A stretch of 64,000 bases of DNA from assembly GCA_014529385.2 (NCBI GenBank), contig CM043947.1:128184891-128248890 (forward strand). The letters run 5' to 3'. Positions within the stretch are counted from its first letter, which is position 1; each line of letters begins with the position of its first letter. The DNA is from Adiantum capillus-veneris (Eukaryota > Streptophyta > Polypodiopsida > Polypodiales > Pteridaceae). A model generated the notes under the pieces. That model did no database searches, was not told the origin of the DNA, and saw nothing but the letters and a program-made list of their open reading frames with translations. Made by a program: the position numbers and the translations under genes. Below are positions 1-11,777 of the stretch, piece by piece.

Positions 1-417
1 TTTCATGTATTGAAGGAGCTGGTTATGGGCTATTTGTGCATACTCCTGGAAAGTGGTTTGACTATTCTAAACTATGGAGGGCATAAGTATAGATTTCAAG
101 ACTGGAAAAAGATATGCAAAATATTTCCAAGAGCTTATAAATATTCTCTTCTAGAGGATCCAAACATAGAAGAAGAGGAAGATCAATCATACATTATTGG
201 TTGTGTAGAAGAAGGAAACGTGTCGGGCTATATAAATAGTTCTCACAGTACAAATGTCTGTCCCAACGTACGCTATACATTTGATCCAAATTTGCCACCT
301 TGGCATAAATGCACCTCTTCACACATCAAGTCAGAAGAATATGGCCATGTATGCATTGAGACTATTTGTCAAGTTGAAGCAGGAGAAGAGTTGTTTGCTG
401 ACTATAACTTTACTTGA
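1..417 (+). pseudogene. SET-domain (histone methyltransferase-like) 3' remnant
   Basis: The C-terminal half of a SET domain is visible. Positions 3-89 in one frame read SCIEGAGYGLFVHTPGKW, like the GxGxGLF entry of SET domains, but this frame ends in TAA. A second frame (to 417, TGA) carries YIIGCVEEGNVSGYINSS with CPNVRY, which matches the region of the RFINHSCxPN motif, and then VEAGEELFADYNF, which matches the GEELTYDY end. SET proteins transfer methyl groups to lysines, usually on histones. The NHS core is degenerate (INSSHS) and the two halves lie in different frames, so this is probably a relic; an unrecognised intron near 60-100 is the alternative. The 5' part is outside the window. 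Confidence 0.6.
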
Positions 418-1059
418 CATTGTAAAGTATTGTACATGGATGGAAATCTCAAGTACATGCATCATTTTCATTTTTCATGGATGAAATCTCAAGTGAATAT
501 AACATTTGATTATTGTTTAGTTTATGCTCAACGAGAATCTAGAGTGCTCTTATGCTTTGTGTGTTGTCTAACATATTTGACTACCTTGGCCATAGAATCT
601 TGATTCTACTCTAGATTTGTGATAAATCTTACCAAAATTTAATCAATGTCTAGGTTGGACAAGTGGTGGGGCTTCAAACATTACTGTCTTAAACAAGTGG
701 AGTTATCTTACTTGAATAAGTGGTGGCCTTTGAATCCAAATCTAAGCCAAATCTCTAATTATTTTCTTGTAGTCTAGGTTGGACATTTGGTGGACCTTGT
801 ATCCATGTTTCCTCAACAAGGGTGGCTTTTAGTTTTCACTTTAAGTACTCATCTTTAATAAAGTGTAGGATGGAAAATGTTGAGTTAGTAGATTGTATTT
901 TAGACAAGTGGTGTTTGGTGTACGAATGCTGAAAATGGTTGCAAGGATTCTAACAACGACTTTACCTTAAATAAATTTCTTACTAGGAGTTCTACATATA
1001 AATATGGTGAATAAAATTCTAGTGGTTTTGAGATACCATTTGTGTGTGTGTTTTCTTAG
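418..1059 (+). other. Intergenic or intronic spacer with inverted array-type repeats
   Basis: No coding signal was seen. Between about 645 and 920 there are isolated TTGGACAAGTGGTGG-type units, the reverse complement of the CCACCACTTGTCCAA core that forms the large array downstream. The segment ends in a T/G-rich tract and TTTTCTTAG (to 1059), a good 3' splice site in front of the NLI-1 exon. Confidence 0.5.
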
Positions 1060-2258
1060 ATTCACAAACTGGGATGGATAATGCTCCTATGGTTCAGTCA
1101 ACAACTATAGAATCCATAGATTCTATGGTTTCTAAAGTGCCCAAGATGGATGATATTTCTATACTAGAGTCTAGTGTTGTGCAACTTGAGCAAGCTTCCA
1201 ATAATGAGAACCAAGAAATCGATGCTTCAAAAATGCAACATACATCAAAAGAGACTGAAAAGTCCACTCACGAGCTATTGCCAATTGGTACTACGTCATG
1301 TAGCGTAGATGTTGAGAAATCCATGCTTACAATTATATTGGATTTAAATGGTCTATTGTTGAAACGTTCCCCTCAACCATCCTCACACCACAACTCAGTG
1401 CAAATGGATTCAAAAAGATATATTATACTCAGGCCAGGTTGCATCCAATTCTTGAAGACTATTTTACAAAGGTTTAATGTTGCAATTTGGTCGACAGCTA
1501 CTAGGAATAATGTGTATCAAATCCTTGCAGCACTAAACAACTTAGCTAAGGATACATTGCCTTTCTTTGCAATTTGGTCGCAAGATGTTTGCTACACCGC
1601 TCAAACTCAAAAATTGTTTAGACCCGACAATCCAAACGTTGAGGCAATGTTCAAGCCTCTAGCCAAAATTGCCATGGGGTTTGAATGTGATCCACAAAGA
1701 ACAGTGCTTATTGATGACTCTCCTTACAAGGGATGTATTTCACCAGCAAACAATTGCATTTTTCCACCACAATTTGATGCTGAGAAAATGGTTGACAATA
1801 TGCTCTTGGAGGAGCTACTGCCATACTTGATTCAGCTTGATGAGAGAAGGGATGTGCGTGATTTAATTGCTTCTAATCGTTATGGACAACCTATAGTGAC
1901 AAATGATAGTGAATACAAACAAATCATGGAGTATTGGAAGCAGAAAAATGATGTTTGGTCAGCTAAGGTGTTCTTTACAAGAAGAATACCACCTGCAAAA
2001 GGTGACAGAGATGAAACTATCATTGAAGATGCAAGTGACACAAGCCACCGCAATGAAATGAGAAGAGCCCAAATACAAGAGATCTTGGCAAAGGAGCGTA
2101 CACCCATTGAAAGCATGAAGGCGTCACAATTGACCACTTTAGCTAGGCAATTGGGTTGTAACACAAAAGGAGTTTTGAAGGCAACCACAGCAAAGGCTTA
2201 TATAAATAAGGTGAAAGCTGAGAACAATCTTCTAAGGCTGGATAGAAAGCAACCCTAA
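1060..2258 (+). CDS. NLI-1: FCP1/NLI-interacting-factor-like HAD domain protein (3' coding exon)
   Basis: The domain belongs to the small CTD phosphatase / NLI-interacting-factor family of the HAD superfamily, whose active members dephosphorylate phosphoserine on partners such as the RNA polymerase II CTD. Motif I is ILDLNGLLL (about residues 91-99 from ATG 1074), motif II is IWSTAT, and motif III is VLIDDSPYK. The first Asp and the DD of motif III are kept, but the second Asp of the DxD pair is Asn, as in a plant subgroup with DLNG. The N-terminal 80 residues are Ser/Thr/Glu-rich. The C-terminal tail is charged and contains a RRAQIQEILAKER helix-like stretch. The exon follows a 3' splice site at 1058-1059, so the true start may lie upstream; ATG 1074 is the first good internal Met. 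The frame is open over 1.2 kb, so it may be functional. Confidence 0.75.
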
Positions 2259-2520
2259 GGTACTAGTGACATGTCATATATTCTTGATACACATGCTTGA
2301 ACACTCATGTGCATGGTATCTAACAAATCTTTCTTTTTATTCCTTCTTGCAGGATCTTACAAAGGATACTACTAGATGGAGCTCAATCAATAGAGATTTT
2401 GATATTTTTGCTCAAAATAATGAAGCAGTCACCTACATTTTTTGTTTATCAATTTCTTGAGAGACTTTATTTTAGTTTGTAATCATCAAATGAAATGAAA
2501 AGTATCCTTCTTATTAAGAT
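2259..2520 (+). other. NLI-1 3' UTR with a candidate intron
   Basis: Directly after the TAA, AAG|GTACTAG is a possible donor, and TTCCTTCTTGCAG (ending about 2352) is a strong acceptor, giving an intron of about 92 bp in the 3' UTR. AATGAAA-type polyadenylation-like signals follow near 2490-2500. This comes from splice consensus only. Confidence 0.4.
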
Positions 2521-3261
2521 TGTTGATCTTTTTCTTGTTCAAACCTTTCAATTGTGATTTATAGTTTTGTTAGCATGAGATTGTGCTTTTTTAGTTTGAA
2601 AAAAACTGTCAAAGATCCAAGTCTTTTTGGCTTTACTTAAGTTATTAATTGTGAAAGATCCAAGTCTTTTTGCTTTACTTAAGTTATTGATTGCCTATGT
2701 AATAGTCCTTAAAACAATATCGGATGGCTTTCTTGCTCCCATGTCTCACATTGGTCTTTAGGTAAGACAAGTGGTGACCTTGAAAGTATGGTCTCATATC
2801 TCGATCAAGTGAAGAGACATGAAGCTTAAATATCACTACTATGTATCTAGTGTTAAACTCCATCGAGACAAAGACTAGATAGCCAAATTGCAGTCGAGTT
2901 TAAGTGAAAAATCCATTTGAGCTAAGGTAAAACTTATAGTGCCTCATTTTTCTAGGATTCTACCCCATCAAGGAAGTTAGAATCTAGCACAAACCAATTA
3001 AGACTCTTTTGGAGCCTAGATAGGACAATTCGTGGAACTTATGAAACTTATTATTGAGTTAGAGTCTAGTTTAGATAAGCAAAAGATCTTCAAACCAGCA
3101 CTTGACTTTCTTACTATTCAATATTCAAAGTCCCTTGAGGCTAACAAATTACATACCCACTTGTAACCTAACTAATGAGTAATTATATAGATCTAAGCAA
3201 GTATATATAATGAGTCTTCAAACTAATAATCCAAGGGAAGAGAGTAGCAAGGTCCACTACT
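2521..3261. other. Spacer without recognisable genes
   Basis: AT-rich DNA. A 30-bp phrase around GATCCAAGTCTTTTTGGCTTTACTTAAGTTATT occurs twice in succession (about 2613-2647 and 2656-2688). No ORF with recognisable similarity was seen. Confidence 0.4.
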
Positions 3262-6200
3262 TGTCCAAGCTCAGCTCTAGACAACATAGAAAGATGCTAG
3301 TTCTACTAATTGTCTAATTATAGGCATGGAGAAATGATAGAAGGTTGACCACTTGTCCAACCTATCATCTCTAGTAAGATGGGAGGTTTGGCCTTAAGAT
3401 TCACCATGTAACCAACCTATACATCATTGTATTATGAAGAGTAAAAAAGCAAAGCTCCACCACTTGTCCAAGCTAGTTCTAAAATCCACATGGAGATAAG
3501 CAAGCTCCACCATTTGTCGAATCTCTCTTCCATTAAAACATGAAAAAACTCATCTATGTTGTATAGGGGGACTTTTTTCCAAGGTCCACCACTTGTCCAA
3601 GCTAGGATCCCTAGTAGCACGAGTGGTTTGGTCTCAAGATACACCACTTGTACACTCTATGTCATTATATTAAGAAGAACTATGTATTAAGGTCCACCAC
3701 TTGTCCAACCTATAAGGTTATATCTTAAATGGTATCCTTTCTCACCACTTGAAATGCCCATGATATGTTTTACACGGGGGTTTCATTCCAAGGTCCACCA
3801 CTTGTCCAAGATAACTCTATTCAAACATAGAGAGAAGCAAAGGTCCACCACTTGTCCAAGCTAACTCTATTCAAACATAGAGAGAAGCAAAGGTCCACCA
3901 CTTGTCCAAGCTAACTCTATTCAAACATAGAGAGAAGCAAAGGTTCACCACTTGTCAAAGCTAGGCTCCGTTGAAGTATGGAGAGAAGTAACCTCCATCA
4001 TTTTTCCAAGATAGGTTCCATTCAAACATGGAAAGAATCAAGATCTACCATGTCTCCGAGATTCTAGGCTCCATTGAAACACCCTAAAACCATGATATTT
4101 TGTACATGGGGTGTTTACATTCAAGGTCTACCACTTCTCTAACGTATTATACCTAGTAGCATGAGTGATTTGGTCTTAAGATTCACCACTTATCCACTCT
4201 ATGTCATTATATTAAGAATAACTGGGTGTTAAGGTCCACCACTTGTCCAACCTATAAGGGTATATCTTAAATGGTATCCTTCACCACTTGTCAAGGTCCA
4301 TCACCACTTTTCCAACCTATAAGGTTATATCTTGAATGATATTTTTCCTCATCACTTGTAATGTCCATGCTATGTTTTACAAAGGGGTTTTGTTCCAAGA
4401 CCCACCACTTGTCCAAGCTAACTCCATTAAAACATAGAGAGAAGCAAAGGTCCACCACTTGTCCAAGATAGGCTCCATTGAAACATGGAGAGAAGGATGA
4501 TCCACCATTTCTCCAAGATAGGTTCCATTGAAACATTGAGAGAAGTAATCTCCACCATGTCTCCAAGCTAGGCTCCATTGAAATACCCTAAACCCATAAT
4601 TTTGTACATGAGGGGTTTACATTCAAGGTCCACCACTTGTCCAACCTATTATCCCTAGTAGCAAGAGTGGTTTGGTCTCAAGATTCACCACTTGTACACT
4701 CTATGTCATTATATGAAGAAGAAATATGTGTTAAAGTCCACCACTTGTCCAGCCTATAAGGTTATATTTTAAATAGTATCCTTTCTCACCACTTGAAATG
4801 CCCATGATATGTTTTACATGGGGGTTTCATTCCAAGGTCCACCACTTGTCCAAGCTAACTCTATTAAAACATATAGAGAAAGAAAGGTCCACCACTTGTC
4901 CAGCTAGGCTCATTGAAACATGGAGAGAAGGAACCTCCACTGTTTCTCCTAGATAGGCTCCATTGAAACATGGAGAGAAATAAGCTCCACCATGCCTCCA
5001 AGTTGCTAGGCTCCATTGAAATACCCAATACCCATAATTTTTTGTACATGGGGGGTTTACATTCAAGGTTCACCACTTGTCCAACCTATTATCCCTAGTA
5101 GGTTTGGTCTCATGATTCACCACTTGTCCACTCTATGTCATTATATTAAGAGGAATTAGGTGTTAAGGTCCACCACTTGTCCAACCTATAATGTTATAGC
5201 TTGAATGGTATTTTTTCTCACCACTTGTAATGCCCATGACATGATTTACATGGGGGTTTTGTTCCAAGGTACACCACTTGTCCAAGATAAATCTATTGAA
5301 ACATAGAGAGAAACAAAGGTCCACCACTTTTCCAAGCTAGGCTGCATTGAAACATGGACCTTAATACCAAATTATTTCTAGTAGCATGAGTGATATTTTG
5401 TACATGGGGCGTTTACATTCAAGGTCCACCACTTGTCCAACCTATTTCCCTAGTAGGTTTGGTCCCAATTTCACCACTTATCCACTCTATGTCATTATAT
5501 TAAGAGTAATTTGGGTGTTAAGGTCCACCACTTGTCCAACCTATAAGGTTATATATTGAATGGTATTTTTTTCTCACCACTTGTAATGCCCATGATATGT
5601 TTTACATGGGGTTTTTGTTCCAAGGTCCACCACTTTTCCAAGATAACTCTATTCAAACATAGAGAGAAACAAAGGTCCACCACTTGTCCAAGCTAGGCTC
5701 CATTGAAACATGGAGAGAATGATGCTGCACCATTTATCCAAGATAGGCTGCATTGAAACATGGAGAGAAGCAAGCTTTACCATGTTTCCAAGCTAGGCTC
5801 CATTGAAACACTCTAGGGGGTTTTATTTCAAGGCCCACCACTTGTTTAACCTATTATCCCTAGTAGCATGAGTGGTTTGGTTTCAAGATTCACCACTTGT
5901 ACACTCTATGTCATTCTATTGTGTTAAGGTCCACCACTTGTCCAACCTATAAGGTTATATCTTAAATGGTATCCTTTCTCGCCACTTGAAATGCCCATGA
6001 TATGTTTTACATGGGAGTTTCATTCCAAGATCCACCACTTGTCCAAGCTAACCATATTCAAACATAGAGAGAAACAAAGGTCCACGACTTGTCCAAGCTA
6101 GGCTCCATTGAAACATGGAGAGAAGGAACCTCCACCATTTCTCCTAGATAGGCTCCATTAAAACATGGAGAGAAGTAAGTTCCACCATGTCTCCAAGATG

Positions 6201-7190
6201 CTAGGCTCCATTGAAATACGCAAAACCCATGATATTTTGTACATGGGTGATTTACATTCAAGGTCAACCATTTCTCCAACCTATTATCCCTAGTAGGTTT
6301 GGTCTCACAATTCACCACTTTTCCACTATATGTCATTATAATAAGAGGAATTGGGTGCTAAGGTCCACCACTTGTCCAGCCTATAAGGTTATACCTTGAA
6401 TGGTATTTTTTCTCACCACTTGTAATGCCCATGACATGCTTTACATGGGGGTTTTGTTCCAAGGTTCACCACTTGTCCAAGCAAATTCTATTGAAACATA
6501 GAGAGAAACAAAGGTCCACCACTTTTCCAAGCTAGGCTCCATTGAAACATGGACCTTAATACCAAATTATTCCTAGTAGCATGAGTAATATTTTGTACAT
6601 GGGGGGTTTGCATTCAAGGTCCACCACTTGTCCAACGTACTTTTCCTAGTAGGTTTGGTCGCAAGATTCACCACTTGTCCACTCTATGTCATTATATTAA
6701 TAATAATTGGGTGTTAAGGTCCACCACTTTTCCAACCTATAAGGTTATATATTGAATGGTATTTTTTCTCACCACTTGTAATGTCCATGATATGTTTTAC
6801 ATGGGGATTTTGTTCCAAGGTCCACCACTTGTCCAAGCTAAATCTGTTCAAACATAGAGAGAAACAAACGTGCACCACTTGTCCAAGGTAGGCTCCATTG
6901 AAACATGGAGAGAATGATGCTCCACCATTTATCCAAGATAGACTCCATTGAAACATGGAGAGAAGTAAGCTCCACCATGTTTCCAAGATGCTAGAGTCCA
7001 TTGAAATACCCAAAACCCCTGATACTTTGTACATGGGGGGTTTACATTCAAGGTCCACCACTTGTCCAACCTATTATCCCTAGTAGCATGAGTGGATTGG
7101 TCTCAGGATTCACCACTTGTCCACTCTATATCATTATATTAAGAAAAATTAGGTTTCCATATCTAAATGGATATTTGCTTGGATAAGTGG
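3262..7190. repeat. CCACCACTTGTCCAA tandem array with hairpin units
   Basis: Nearly 4 kb is built from variants of one unit: AAGGTCCACCACTTGTCC, then AAGCTAG or AACCTAT, then a short inverted repeat, then AGAGAAGCAA. At 3791-3940 the unit repeats with an exact 50-bp period. The inverted repeat occurs as CTCCAT-TGAAAC-ATGGAG (for example 4473-4490) and as CTCTAT-TCAAAC-ATAGAG (3815-3832, 3865-3882, 3915-3932). Longer composite blocks, marked by TTGTACATGGGG followed by TTTACATTCAAGG, recur near 4100, 4608, 5043, 5400, 6236, 6595 and 7028, about 355-505 bp apart in the well-preserved stretches. Minus-strand ORFs across it (4291-4578, 6714-7061 and others) are the repeat read as protein and are not genes. 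Confidence 0.9.
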
Positions 7191-7491
7191 TAGACCTTGA
7201 GACCTAAATACACATTCTACACTAGAGCATTGGTTAAGCCTTATACACTTCAAGAATACCTTTAACAACAAGTAGTAGTTATTAGTTGACTTAAGTCTAG
7301 TTGAACTCCATGGTATTGAGACTAAGAGAGAGTGTAGCATAAAAAAGAGTCAGGATTTTAATTTGACTTTCTTTCTATTAATGAGTAGATCATAGATGGA
7401 TTTTGGTATCTAATAAAACCTTAGGGTAGACAATGTAAAAATCATGTCTATTGTTGTGTTTGCATTAAGTGTTCTTGTTCTTTAATTTCAG
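7191..7491 (+). other. Spacer or intron end before NLI-2
   Basis: Unique AT-rich sequence that ends in TTCTTGTTCTTTAATTTCAG (to 7491), a canonical polypyrimidine tract plus AG acceptor. NLI-2 therefore has at least one upstream exon, not identified here; the array would then lie in its intron. Confidence 0.45.
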
Positions 7492-8267
7492 AACCATTAC
7501 AGAAAAATGGATTGGCTATATGCTGGCATAAATTGAAGAAAACTATTGAATTACCCATCCAACCTCCTCCAAGACCTTGTCCAAGGAATGAATCACCTCC
7601 TTATCACCTACCACTTGCTTTCAAGGACATCAAAAGAGTACTTATCTTGGATCTAGAGGGGTTACTTCTCAAGACAGTTGAAATGAAACATGGAGATTCT
7701 ATGCCATCTTGGGCTCAACACATGCGACTTGTGGAGGACAAAGATGAAGTTTATCATGTGGTGCGACCAGACGCACAAAGTTTTTTGGATTTTTGTGCTG
7801 AATACTTTGAGCTATGGATATGGAGTTGCTATAACTTAACAAGGGTGCAACGCATCACACAAAAGTGTTTTCCTGAGCAGTATACCAAGTTCAAGGTGTT
7901 TATGAGTAACAAAAATTGCCAAAATCCAAATATCATGTTAGGATTTACAAGGATTTATCACAAAAATCTGAGTGATATTTGGAAGATATTTGAGGATTTG
8001 GATGCAAACAATACCTTAATTTTTGATGACACTACATATAGGGTGATGTGGAACATGCCAGGGACATATCTTATATTTCCAAAGATGTGGAGGCAAACTT
8101 CCGAGCAACTTCAAAACTTCTTGCAGAGAACCATAATTCCATGGTTGGTAGGATGGTTGTATGCAAGAGATAAGAGAGTCTATACATACAACACAATTGT
8201 AAATCAGTATAGTGATTCTGAGAAAAATTATGTCCTTGGTGTGTACTTGTCAACACGAAAGCATTGA
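7492..8267 (+). CDS. NLI-2: divergent FCP1/NLI-interacting-factor-like protein, last exon
   Basis: A second HAD/FCP1-like domain. Motif I is LILDLEGLLL (the second catalytic Asp is Glu), motif II is IWSCYN, and motif III is LIFDDTTYRV with the DD kept. Between them are the family's YHVVRPDAQSFLDFC (compare RPGxxxFL) and a Trp-rich helix. The loss of the general-acid Asp suggests a weak or non-catalytic member; this is inference from HAD chemistry. The frame opens at the 3' splice site at 7491 (PLQKNGLAICWHK upstream of any Met) and ends TGA at 8265-8267. The stop overlaps AATAAA, a poly(A)-type signal. It is only distantly similar to NLI-1 and lacks its long C-terminal tail. Confidence 0.7.
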
Positions 8268-8385
8268 ATAAATATGTCTATAAGATGCTTTTTTTATTCT
8301 AGTGTGTATCTTTCAACATTTGTATAATTTGATATAGTCTTTTTTTTTATATATAAAGGTGTGTCAATTTTATGAACACTTGAAT

Positions 8386-8490
8386 GGAGTGCACCCTACT
8401 CTAAGGGGACTTCAATGTACTATTGGAGTGCATCCTATTGTAAGGGGACTCTGATGTATTGCTAGAGTGCACCCAATTTTTTGGGGACTC
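8386..8490. repeat. Three-unit 39-bp tandem repeat
   Basis: GGAGTGCACCC...AAGGGGACT units begin at about 8386, 8425 and 8464, giving a 39-bp period with moderate divergence. They lie in the 3' flank of NLI-2 and no function is visible. Confidence 0.7.
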
Positions 8491-9033
8491 ATTTTTTATT
8501 TGATTGGGGCCTATGTTGGGTCATATAGTAAAAGAAATTCATTTTTTGTCAATTCATATCGAGGTTGCATTTATTTGGAACTATGAAAGAATTGATGTTT
8601 GATGTCAAAATAAAACTTGTAAGTGTGGATCAGAGAATTCATGGACTTTAAATATGTGAGAGGGATCTTTTTCTTGGGCACAAATGTTTGCTTCAAGAAT
8701 TTTGTCATTACATACTTTATGTGAAAGAGTTTTAGAACCTAAAAGACTTTGAAAACAAACTATGGAATCTAAGTGCATGTATTCTTGAATGGCTTGAAAG
8801 TTGATGTATACATGCAAGTCGCCTTGATGAAGATTTAGATCTGACAAGATGGAAAGATATAATTCTTGGACGTTACCTTTGTCAATTTGGTAATAACATA
8901 TTTAACTTTCTTTTAATATGGGTGGAAAATATATTATTATGTGCATTTGGAACCTAATTGCTTGACCTTCAAACCAAGATTCATATGTTATTTTTTCATA
9001 TACTTTTTTGTACTGAATTAAGATTGTGGATGC
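8491..9033. other. Spacer without recognisable genes
   Basis: AT-rich sequence. The short ORFs on both strands show no family motifs or repeats. Confidence 0.4.
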
Positions 9034-10660
9034 AAGGTCCACCACTTGTTCAAGCTAGATCTAAGAAAGTATATATACTGAGTCTTCAAACTAGTAAACC
9101 AAGGGAAGAGAGAAGCAGGGTCCATCACTTGTCCAAGCTCATCTCTAGACAACATAGAGAGATGTTATGTCTACTAATTGTCCAATATAGTCATGGAGAA
9201 ATGATAGAAGGTTGATCCACTTGTCCAACCTATCATCTCTAGTAAAATGGGAGGTTTGGCCTTAAGATTCACCATGTAACCAACATATACTTCATTGTAT
9301 TATGAAGAGTAGAAAAGAAAAGCTCCACCACTTGTCTAAGGTAGTTCCAAAATCAACATGGAGAGAAGAAAGCTTCACCATTTGTCCAAAATAGGTTCCA
9401 TTAAAACATGGAAAACCTCATAGATGTTGTACATGGCAGCTTTTTTCCAAGGTCCACCACTTGTCCAAGCTAGGATCCATTAAAACATGGATAGAAACAA
9501 GGCTCCACAACTCGTCCAACCTTTATAGCTGCGAAGTGTACCGGTTGTCTAAACTAGGCATGGGAAAATAATAGAAGGTCCACCACTTATCCAATATATT
9601 ATCTCTAATAGCATGGGAGGTTTGGTCTCAAGATTTAGGAATTGGCTGACCTGTATTTCATTGTATTATGATGAATTTGGTTTTAAAGTCAACTACTTAT
9701 CCAAGCTATAAGTTTATATCTTGAATGGTATTCCTTCCCATCACTTAGAAAACCAATGATATGTTGTACATGGGAGGGTTTGTTACAAGGTCCACCACTT
9801 GTCCAAGCTAGTTTCATTGAAACATGGATGAAGACAAGCTCCACCATTTGTTAAATCTAGACTCCATTGAAATCTAGAAAATCCATTCTATGTTGTACAT
9901 GGGGTTTTTGTTTTAAGGTCCAACACTTGTCCAAGCTAAGATCCATTGAAACATGGAGTAGAGAAACACTCCACCACTTGTCCAAGCTAGGCAACATTGA
10001 TAGTAGTTGGTTTATTTTGAAGATCCACCACGTGTCTAAGCTAACTCTATTGAAACATAGAGAGAAGCAAAGGTCCACCAACTATTCAAGCTAGGCTCCA
10101 TTGAAACATGGACAGAAGCAAGCTCCACCATTTCTCCAAGATAGACTCCATTGAAACATGGAGAGAATCAAAGGTCCACCATTTCTCCAAGCCAAGATCT
10201 AGTTGTCCAACCTATAAGGTTATATCTTAAATGGTAATCTTTCTAATCACTTGTTTTACATGGGGGTTTTGTTCCAAGATCACCACTTGTCCAAGCTAAC
10301 TCTATTGAAACATAGAGAGAAGAAAAGGTCCACCACTTGTCCAAGCTAGTCTCCATTGAAACAAGGAGAGAAGCAAGCTCCATCATTTCTCCAAGATAGG
10401 CTAGCATGGATAAGTGCACCTTGAAACCAACCTTCCTATGAGGCAATAGAGAATATGCTACATATTTTATGTATGCCCCATGCCTCAAATTAAGAAGTTA
10501 TAGATTAGAAGTGGACCTTGCTTAAATGTCACATGCAATAAATTAAGGAAAAATAGCCAAGTGGATTGTATTCCTCAATGGATCCTTGCTTTCACAAGTT
10601 GTGAACCTTGAGTCACTTTTACATTAACTTGGACAAGTGGTGGACCTAGAAACCAAGCTC
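9034..10660. repeat. Second CCACCACTTGTCCAA array, more diverged
   Basis: The unit and hairpins are the same as at 3262-7190. CTCTAT-TGAAAC-ATAGAG is at 10045-10062, and CTCCATTGAAACATGGA is near 10095 and 10148. The block at 9060-9300 is a close copy of 3200-3420 (GGGAAGAGAG, GTCCAAGCTCA, TCTCTAGACAACATAGA, GATAGAAGGTTGA). NLI-2 is therefore bracketed by two copies of the same array, which suggests that array and gene were duplicated as a block or that the array was split. Confidence 0.85.
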
Positions 10661-11302
10661 TCCATGTTGAGATAAGTTGTAGGTAGGACAGTAGAACATA
10701 GACAACGATAATGGATGCAATATACTCCTCTCCTAATAATCCAATTTATTGAAACCATGATATTTTAGTTGTTTTCATTGTGTATTGTATGTGCATAAAG
10801 TGGAATGAGACCTTAAGAAAACTCAAATTTTTGACAAAATCTCTATATTTTATACATGATATATTGAAAGTTGTCCAACCTGGGAATTGGGATTTTCCCA
10901 CTTTACCTAATATGGTCTTGTGTTCGGAAAAATCATTTTCACGAACATACAAAAATCCCTCCAAGACAAATGTGAACCGGAAGTTTTACAATACTAGCCA
11001 GTATTTTTACAAAATTACACTATTTTCCATGTATTTTAAGTGGAATTTTCTCCTTCTTGCCCTCCCCGCAATCGGCTACTTTGATTATGCAACTGGCTCA
11101 AGGGTAAGCTGAGGCACATTTTTCCCGAACACTGATGTAAAGCAAATATCATCTCTTAATGTGTCATGCTTGGGAGAGCTTATACACACATTGTGAACTT
11201 GATCTTTCCTACTGAGGGTATGTTATGTTTGACGATAGTAAAAAATGATTATAGGATAGTTTAAGGTTATAGAACTTGGAGAAAATAATATAGTAAAAAC
11301 AT
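10661..11302. other. Spacer without recognisable genes
   Basis: AT-rich with short ORFs on both strands. A few words near 10620-10660 resemble the array in reverse orientation (GGACAAGTGGTGGACC). Nothing else was recognised. Confidence 0.4.
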
Positions 11303-11472
11303 ATTTTTTCTTTTTTTTGAAAGCAAAACTCACAATTGTGAGTGAATAATATTGAACAGCCCAAAAAATTACAAGGGCTTGACATGCTCTTGTTTAGCCA
11401 TGACATCATCTAGGGACCATAATTACATCGGCTATCATGGCAGCCACCCCTACCAACCCGCCATAATCTTGA

Positions 11473-11668
11473 CCTTCTGAGATATTTTATTTACCGATGG
11501 CCAAGATTTTTCCCCGTTCTAGCAATTCCATCAGCTGACAACAAGGGACAAGTAGTCCTAGACCAATCCTCCTTCTGAGATATTTTATTTACCGATGGCC
11601 AAGATTTTTCCCCGTTCTAGCAACTCCATCAGCTGACAACAAGGCACAAGTAGTCCTAGACCAATCCT
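11473..11668 (-). repeat. 98-bp tandem duplication near the LINE 3' end
   Basis: Two nearly identical 98-bp copies (11473-11570 and 11571-11668) start with CCTTCTGAGATATTTTATTT. They differ at only a few positions (AATTCC/AACTCC, GGGACA/GGCACA), so the duplication is recent relative to the decay of the LINE. Confidence 0.9.
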
Positions 11669-11777
11669 CCTAGTGTTGCTTGCAACCGAGTGTCCATATT
11701 AGCACTTTGCTTTCTTGTATAATTTCTTTGAAGCTTGCCACCTCAAAAACTCCTTCAAACACACGGCGGGTCCTTGT

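Noticed and set aside
4291-7061. Minus-strand ORFs with repeated FNGAYLG / SLDKWW phrases as a repeat protein
   Set aside because: They are the DNA satellite read through. Frames shift between units, there is no conserved start, and similar ORFs appear in several frames.
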